Positions 60,543 to 64,000 of a stretch of 64,000 nucleotides of DNA are shown piece after piece; within the stretch, counting starts at the first letter, position 1, and the number at the start of each line of letters is the position of its first letter. The translations under genes and the position numbers were made by a program. This stretch comes from Clostridium sp. (GTDB lineage Bacteria > Bacillota_I > Bacilli_A > RF39 > UBA660), in the NCBI GenBank assembly GCA_022010095.1, contig CP091739.1:620001-684000 (forward strand), written 5' to 3'. Below the pieces are notes generated by a model, which saw only the letters and a program-made list of their open reading frames with translations, ran no database searches and was not told the DNA's origin.

Positions 60543-60870
60543 TTATTGTTTAACATGTCCTGTAACAATATCTTTTTAAATTACTAAAAAATATCTTTTA
60601 AAAAATGTTGCTTTCTTTTACTTCATCGTGAATTACTAAATCATAAGTATAAGTATTATTATCATATTTTTAATATTAGTTCTCCTACTTTACTTCCTTT
60701 TTCTATAGGTGCTTTTTACATCATTAAGTTTTACTTCAGTAGTATATTTTTATATCTTTTTCTATCTTTATCAACAATAATATTTATATCATTCTCTAAA
60801 TAATATTTATAATTTCTATTTTTCACTTTTTATATTTCTTTAAATATAATTAGTTAGCCATAAATTTCAA
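60543..60870 (-). pseudogene. C-terminal domain of a D-alanyl-D-alanine carboxypeptidase (PBP5-like) without its catalytic part
   Basis: Reads, after repair, as NDINIIVDKDRK, TTEVKLNDVKAPIEKGSKVG, ELILKYDNNTYTYDLVIHDE and VKESNIF, the pattern of the PBP5 C-terminal beta domain, and ends LKDIVTGHVKQ at TAA 60543. The serine peptidase domain is missing: upstream sequence leads straight into the KOW-gene terminator. Either a deletion left this remnant or it is a small stand-alone domain protein. Confidence 0.5.
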
Positions 60871-60888
60871 AAAAACACTTCTTATTTA

Positions 60889-60916
60889 TAAAAAAAGTAT
60901 CACAGTTATGATACTC
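60889..60916 (-). terminator. Terminator of the KOW-protein gene
   Basis: AGTATCA/TGATACT hairpin followed by T7 on the minus strand, immediately after the stop at 60917. Confidence 0.85.
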
Positions 60917-61361
60917 TTACTTCACTTCTACATCTTCAAACTTAACTTTAACAGTAAATTCTTCACCAAATAAATTTATTAAAGCTTCAAATTCTCCATA
61001 TTCATTGTCAATACTTTTTAATAGTTCCATTAATACTTTTATATGGTCCATCAATTATTAAAACTCTTTCACCAACTTTAATATCAGTACTCACATTTCT
61101 TTTCTCTTTTATTTCTATTGGTCTTAATAAAACTCTAAATGTTTTTTCTAAAGAATTCTTTTCACATTTTATAGCATTCTTATTTTTTTATAATAATACT
61201 TTTTTCTATCATATACTTCACATAATCTGAAGTATACTCATTATTCAAAATCCCTTCAATATATTCTTGTACATTCTTATTATCTTTATGCTCACTAAGC
61301 AAAAATCAATTGTTCAGTAAAATTATCTTTTTGATAATATAAGTTCATTAACTTCTTTCAT
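60917..61361 (-). CDS. KOW-domain protein (NusG/LoaP-like C-terminal part), frame-broken
   Basis: ATG at 61361 with AGGAGGATAAAT upstream. N-terminal helical part KDNFTEQLIFALSEHKDNKN, VQEYIEGILNNEYTSDYVKY; C-terminal domain FRVLLRPIEIKEKRNVSTDI, KVGERVLIIDGPYKSINGTI, a KOW motif, then DNEYGEFEALINLFGEEFTV and KVKFEDVEVK. The KOW plus EDVE end is like NusG and the processive antiterminator LoaP, but the N-terminal NGN fold is not clear, so it may be a divergent relative. About 147 residues. Confidence 0.6.
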
Positions 61362-61374
61362 ATTATTTATCCTC

Positions 61375-62609
61375 CTATAATTTAAATACTTGATTATCAT
61401 CTAAATCAATAACATTTCTAAATATATTTTTCACCTTTTTCTTCTATTCTCTGTATGAATAATAATTGTATTGTTTGGATTAACTATCTCATTCATTTTT
61501 TTCATTGAAGATATATCAGCATGACCCCGAAGTATGAACGTTAATAATTTTTAATATTCATCTTCTCACATTCTTTAATAAATTCTTTTTAGTTTCTCTT
61601 CTTTTTTTCAATATAACCATCCCACATAGAATAAATTAAACAAGCATTTGTAATTAATCCTTTTTTTATAATTTAACTATATCATCTAACATTGATACTT
61701 TTTATTTCCATAACATATTTTTTTCCAAAAGAAGAACTAGTTTCAAAATTCATATATTTATCTTTAAATGATTTATTCTTGCTTAAATACTTACAAGGAA
61801 CCCATACGAATATTTTTTTAAAATCTACATTAATATTCATATTAATAACTTTATTTAATGAATAAGTAAATAAATCTAATATAAACTTTTTTTATTATTT
61901 TTTTAAGTGTAGCTCTTACAAATGATACTGTTCTATCAATATTAGTTGATGACTGCATAATAAATAATTGATCATATTCTTTTTATATATTTCGATACTT
62001 CATTTTCTAATTCTTTTTTTCGCTCTTATAAACATTTGTATCTCTTGATAATGTAGTTCCCTCTGTTATAAGTAAATCAACATTTCCAATAGATTTTTAA
62101 ATTCTCTATTGTTTCATTTCCTTTTCTTCCATGAAATCTATAATCTCCTGTATGTAGTATTTTTTTACCTTCACTCTCAATTAAATACATACAAGAATTA
62201 TAAGCAGAATGATCAACTCTATATGGTGTTATACTAATATCACCTATTATAATTTTTATTTGATTTATTTTTTTAATTTAAAAAGTATTAACTTTTTCTA
62301 TTTATTTTTTTCATTCCACAAAAAAATCACAAGTTATAGCATAAATCTTAAACGTATCTTCATCTATATATATTGGAATATCTTTTATTTATTTTTATCA
62401 ATTAAGCCTATATGATCACTATGACTATGTGTTATAAAAACTGCATCATATTTAGACTTACCATAAGTTAATCCATCTATTTGAGTTAACTCCTTGGTCT
62501 CATCTAAATCACTTCCAAAATCAATTAAAAATTTTTTTGATTCTTTACTTATAATTTCTGTTACACATCCACCTATTTGATTAGTTCCTTTAATTATTCT
62601 TACTTTCAA
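61375..62609 (-). CDS. MBL-fold (RNase J/beta-CASP-like) metallo-hydrolase, frame-broken
   Basis: Metallo-beta-lactamase superfamily. The start is TTG at 62609, chosen because AGGAGGTAATT precedes it (MKVRIIKGTNQIGGCVTEII). Metal site VFITHSHSDHIGLID (HxHxDH), then IYAITCDFCGMKK, PHDSSAYNSCMYLIE-like HTGDYRFHGRKG (second His/Asp), DLLITEGTTLSRDTNVYKSE, YDQLFIMQSSTNIDRTVSFV and HTSGHADISSMKKMNEIVNP followed by TIIIHTE (beta-CASP-type C-terminal His motifs). This resembles ribonuclease-J-like exonuclease family members. Many indels between 61400 and 62380. Ends DDNQVFKL at TAG 61375. Confidence 0.8.
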
Positions 62610-62616
62610 AATTACC

Positions 62617-63383
62617 TCCTAATTTTTATTATATCACCAATTACTCCACAATTCTTTTTTTCTTTAATAATTAAATCTAATATTATTTGTAATTTATCTT
62701 CACCTAATACTCTATAGTTTTTCCTTTTAATTTTTTTCTATATTTCCCATACATATTAATTTTTATATTTAAACTAGGATGTTCTTTTTTTAAAAAAATT
62801 CTAATGCTCTATTCATTTTTATCAATCATATATTTATAATCTTTTTAATTTGTTATCACTATAAATTGTATATTCACAAGTATATTTTTATTGTATCATT
62901 AGGAATATTAAAAAAATATTTGTTATATAGTTAGCTCCATTATTTTTTTAAATATAAATACTCTTCATCTGTATAACTTAAGTTACCTTTTTAATTCTTT
63001 CTTATGAATATAATAACTAATTAGTTTATTATTTCCTTTATCATAAACATAATAACCATCATCTAATAAATATAAACTATAATTAAGTCCTCTAAATACT
63101 CAATAGTTTTTTTATTACTTTCTTTTAAATCATAATAATGAAAAAAACACAATTATACATTTTTTTAGTTCATACATATCAGTTAATAATTGCACCAATA
63201 TATTTGAAATATCATAACCAATTACAAAAGTTTTTATTTATAAAATTTATTAATTCACTAATAGTTTCTCTTTTATATTTATACTTTAGAGTTGATACCA
63301 TATCACTATTTATCTTTATACATTCTATACATTTATTTCTTTTTATATTTTTTTAAATTCATAAACACATATTCTCTCACCAC
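62617..63383 (-). CDS. Unknown protein, heavily frame-broken
   Basis: GTG at 63383 preceded by AAGGAGATAA is the best start (VVREYVFMNLKKYKKK). Readable pieces: CIECIKINSDMVSTLKYKYK, RETISELINFINKTF, DISNILVQLLTDMYELKKCI, KTIEYLEDLDDGYYVYDKGN, NKLISYYIHKKELKGNLSYT, DEEYLYLKNNGANYITNIF, and a C-terminal end LGEDKLQIILDLIIKEKKNC. No membrane helix. Function unknown; it precedes the MBL-fold gene by a few bases. Confidence 0.4.
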
Positions 63384-63414
63384 TAGTTATCTCCTTCATA
63401 AGACTTTATTACTT

Positions 63415-64000
63415 TTACCGTATTCTTTTAGGATAATAAAATTTATAAAATGATAACCAATAAATAATAATCGCTCTAGTGATACATATACTTCTTGGCC
63501 ATAAATAAGATATTTTTTCTAGTACATTTATATATTCAAACTCAATATTATATTTTTAATAAATACTCTTTATATTTATCCCATGTCTTTCTATAACTAC
63601 TTACACAACACTTATAAATAAATTTTTGTAATAAGAAAAAGTATCTTCTTTTTTTATATGATGTTTTTTTATGATCTCTAGTATAAGGAAACGCGTTAAG
63701 ATTATAACTTAAAAAAATCAGTATCACCTATATTAAAAATCAGATTGTATCAAAGAATAAATATTTGCAAGTTTATCAATTGAGTCTATATCATATATAT
63801 TAAATAAATTCTTTTTTTGAATCTCTTCTATATAACAATACTTCACTCAAATCTAAATTCTTATATACATTAATATCACCTAAATTTATTTTTACCTCTT
63901 TCTATCTTTTGTTTCTCTTTCTAATAGTTCAAGTTTATAAGCATAACTATTTATTTCTAAAGAAATTCCATATCTTTTTTTAACTCATTAATATTAAATT
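63415..64000 (-). CDS. Unknown protein, C-terminal part only (window edge), heavily frame-broken
   Basis: Runs off the right edge. Readable pieces: RYGISLEINSYAYKLELLER, ETKDRKR, INLGDINVYKNLDLSEVL, NLFNIYDIDSIDKLANIYSL, LSYNLNAFPYTRDHKKTSYK, KRRYFFLLQKFIYKCCVSSY, RKTWDKYKEYLLKYNIEFEY and INVLEKISYLWPRSICITRA. Basic, aromatic, soluble. No family recognised. The stop is uncertain by a few codons. Confidence 0.35.

Overview
The window is very AT-rich and reads as one stretch of a low-GC Firmicutes chromosome, probably an uncultured gut-type member of the Bacilli/Mollicutes neighbourhood. The evidence is rplJ-rplL-(ybxB-like methyltransferase)-rpoB-rpoC in Bacillus order with an L10 leader, cdaA-cdaR, spoVS, a tryptophan T-box, RseP/CdsA, GGAGG ribosome binding sites and TTGACA/TATAAT promoters. 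Trp is encoded by TGG and TGA behaves as a stop, so this is not a mycoplasma-code genome. Almost every gene lies on the minus strand; the exceptions are at about 35.0, 43.0 and 58.7-60.5 kb.

The reading frames are badly damaged. Most genes, including rpoB, rpoC, rplJ, trpS, ffh and argF, are interrupted by one-base indels, nearly all in A or T runs. Runs of seven dominate, also in non-coding DNA, which points to assembly/basecalling error and not gene decay. I therefore annotate whole genes across the breaks and say where the frame was repaired by eye; internal residues near the breaks are uncertain.

Layout. 0-2.3 kb: 5' end of ffh, then three small unknown genes, two sharing a nearly identical 3' end. 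2.3-6.7 kb: a putative operon (read right to left) of a zinc-ribbon TIR protein with a membrane tail, an SH3-like membrane protein, an SPFH/zinc-ribbon protein and a BspA-like LRR membrane protein. 6.8-16.1 kb: rplJ, rplL, rRNA methyltransferase, rpoB, rpoC with leader attenuator and promoter. 16.2-18.9 kb: c-di-AMP synthase and its regulator, plus a small unknown gene. 19.1-22.5 kb: two surface proteins and spoVS; the first ends in a region resembling a diversity-generating-retroelement variable region, and the second is flanked by direct copies of the spoVS 3' end. 22.5-31 kb: DUF308 membrane protein, AAA/DUF4143 ATPase, 23-bp repeats, AI-2E-type transporter, RecD2 helicase, YfhO. 31-40.6 kb: P-type ATPase, trpS with T-box, tRNA-Arg, HD protein, RseP, CdsA, ornithine carbamoyltransferase. 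40.7-42.9 kb: polar amino acid ABC transporter. 43-50 kb: STAS protein plus SigB/SigF-type sigma factor, envelope proteins, ECF sigma factor with an RsgI-like PepSY membrane protein. 50-54.6 kb: nitroreductase, DUF2318-like lipoprotein, copper chaperone, copper P-type ATPase, SDR epimerase. 54.9-64 kb: NPETG-anchored surface protein, paired membrane proteins, a large XRE regulator, KOW protein, MBL-fold nuclease-like protein and two unknown genes.

Functional themes: information processing (ribosome stalk, RNA polymerase, SRP, TrpRS), cell-envelope regulation (c-di-AMP, two sigma modules, RseP, sortase-type and TasA-like surface proteins), copper handling, and a candidate membrane-linked TIR system.
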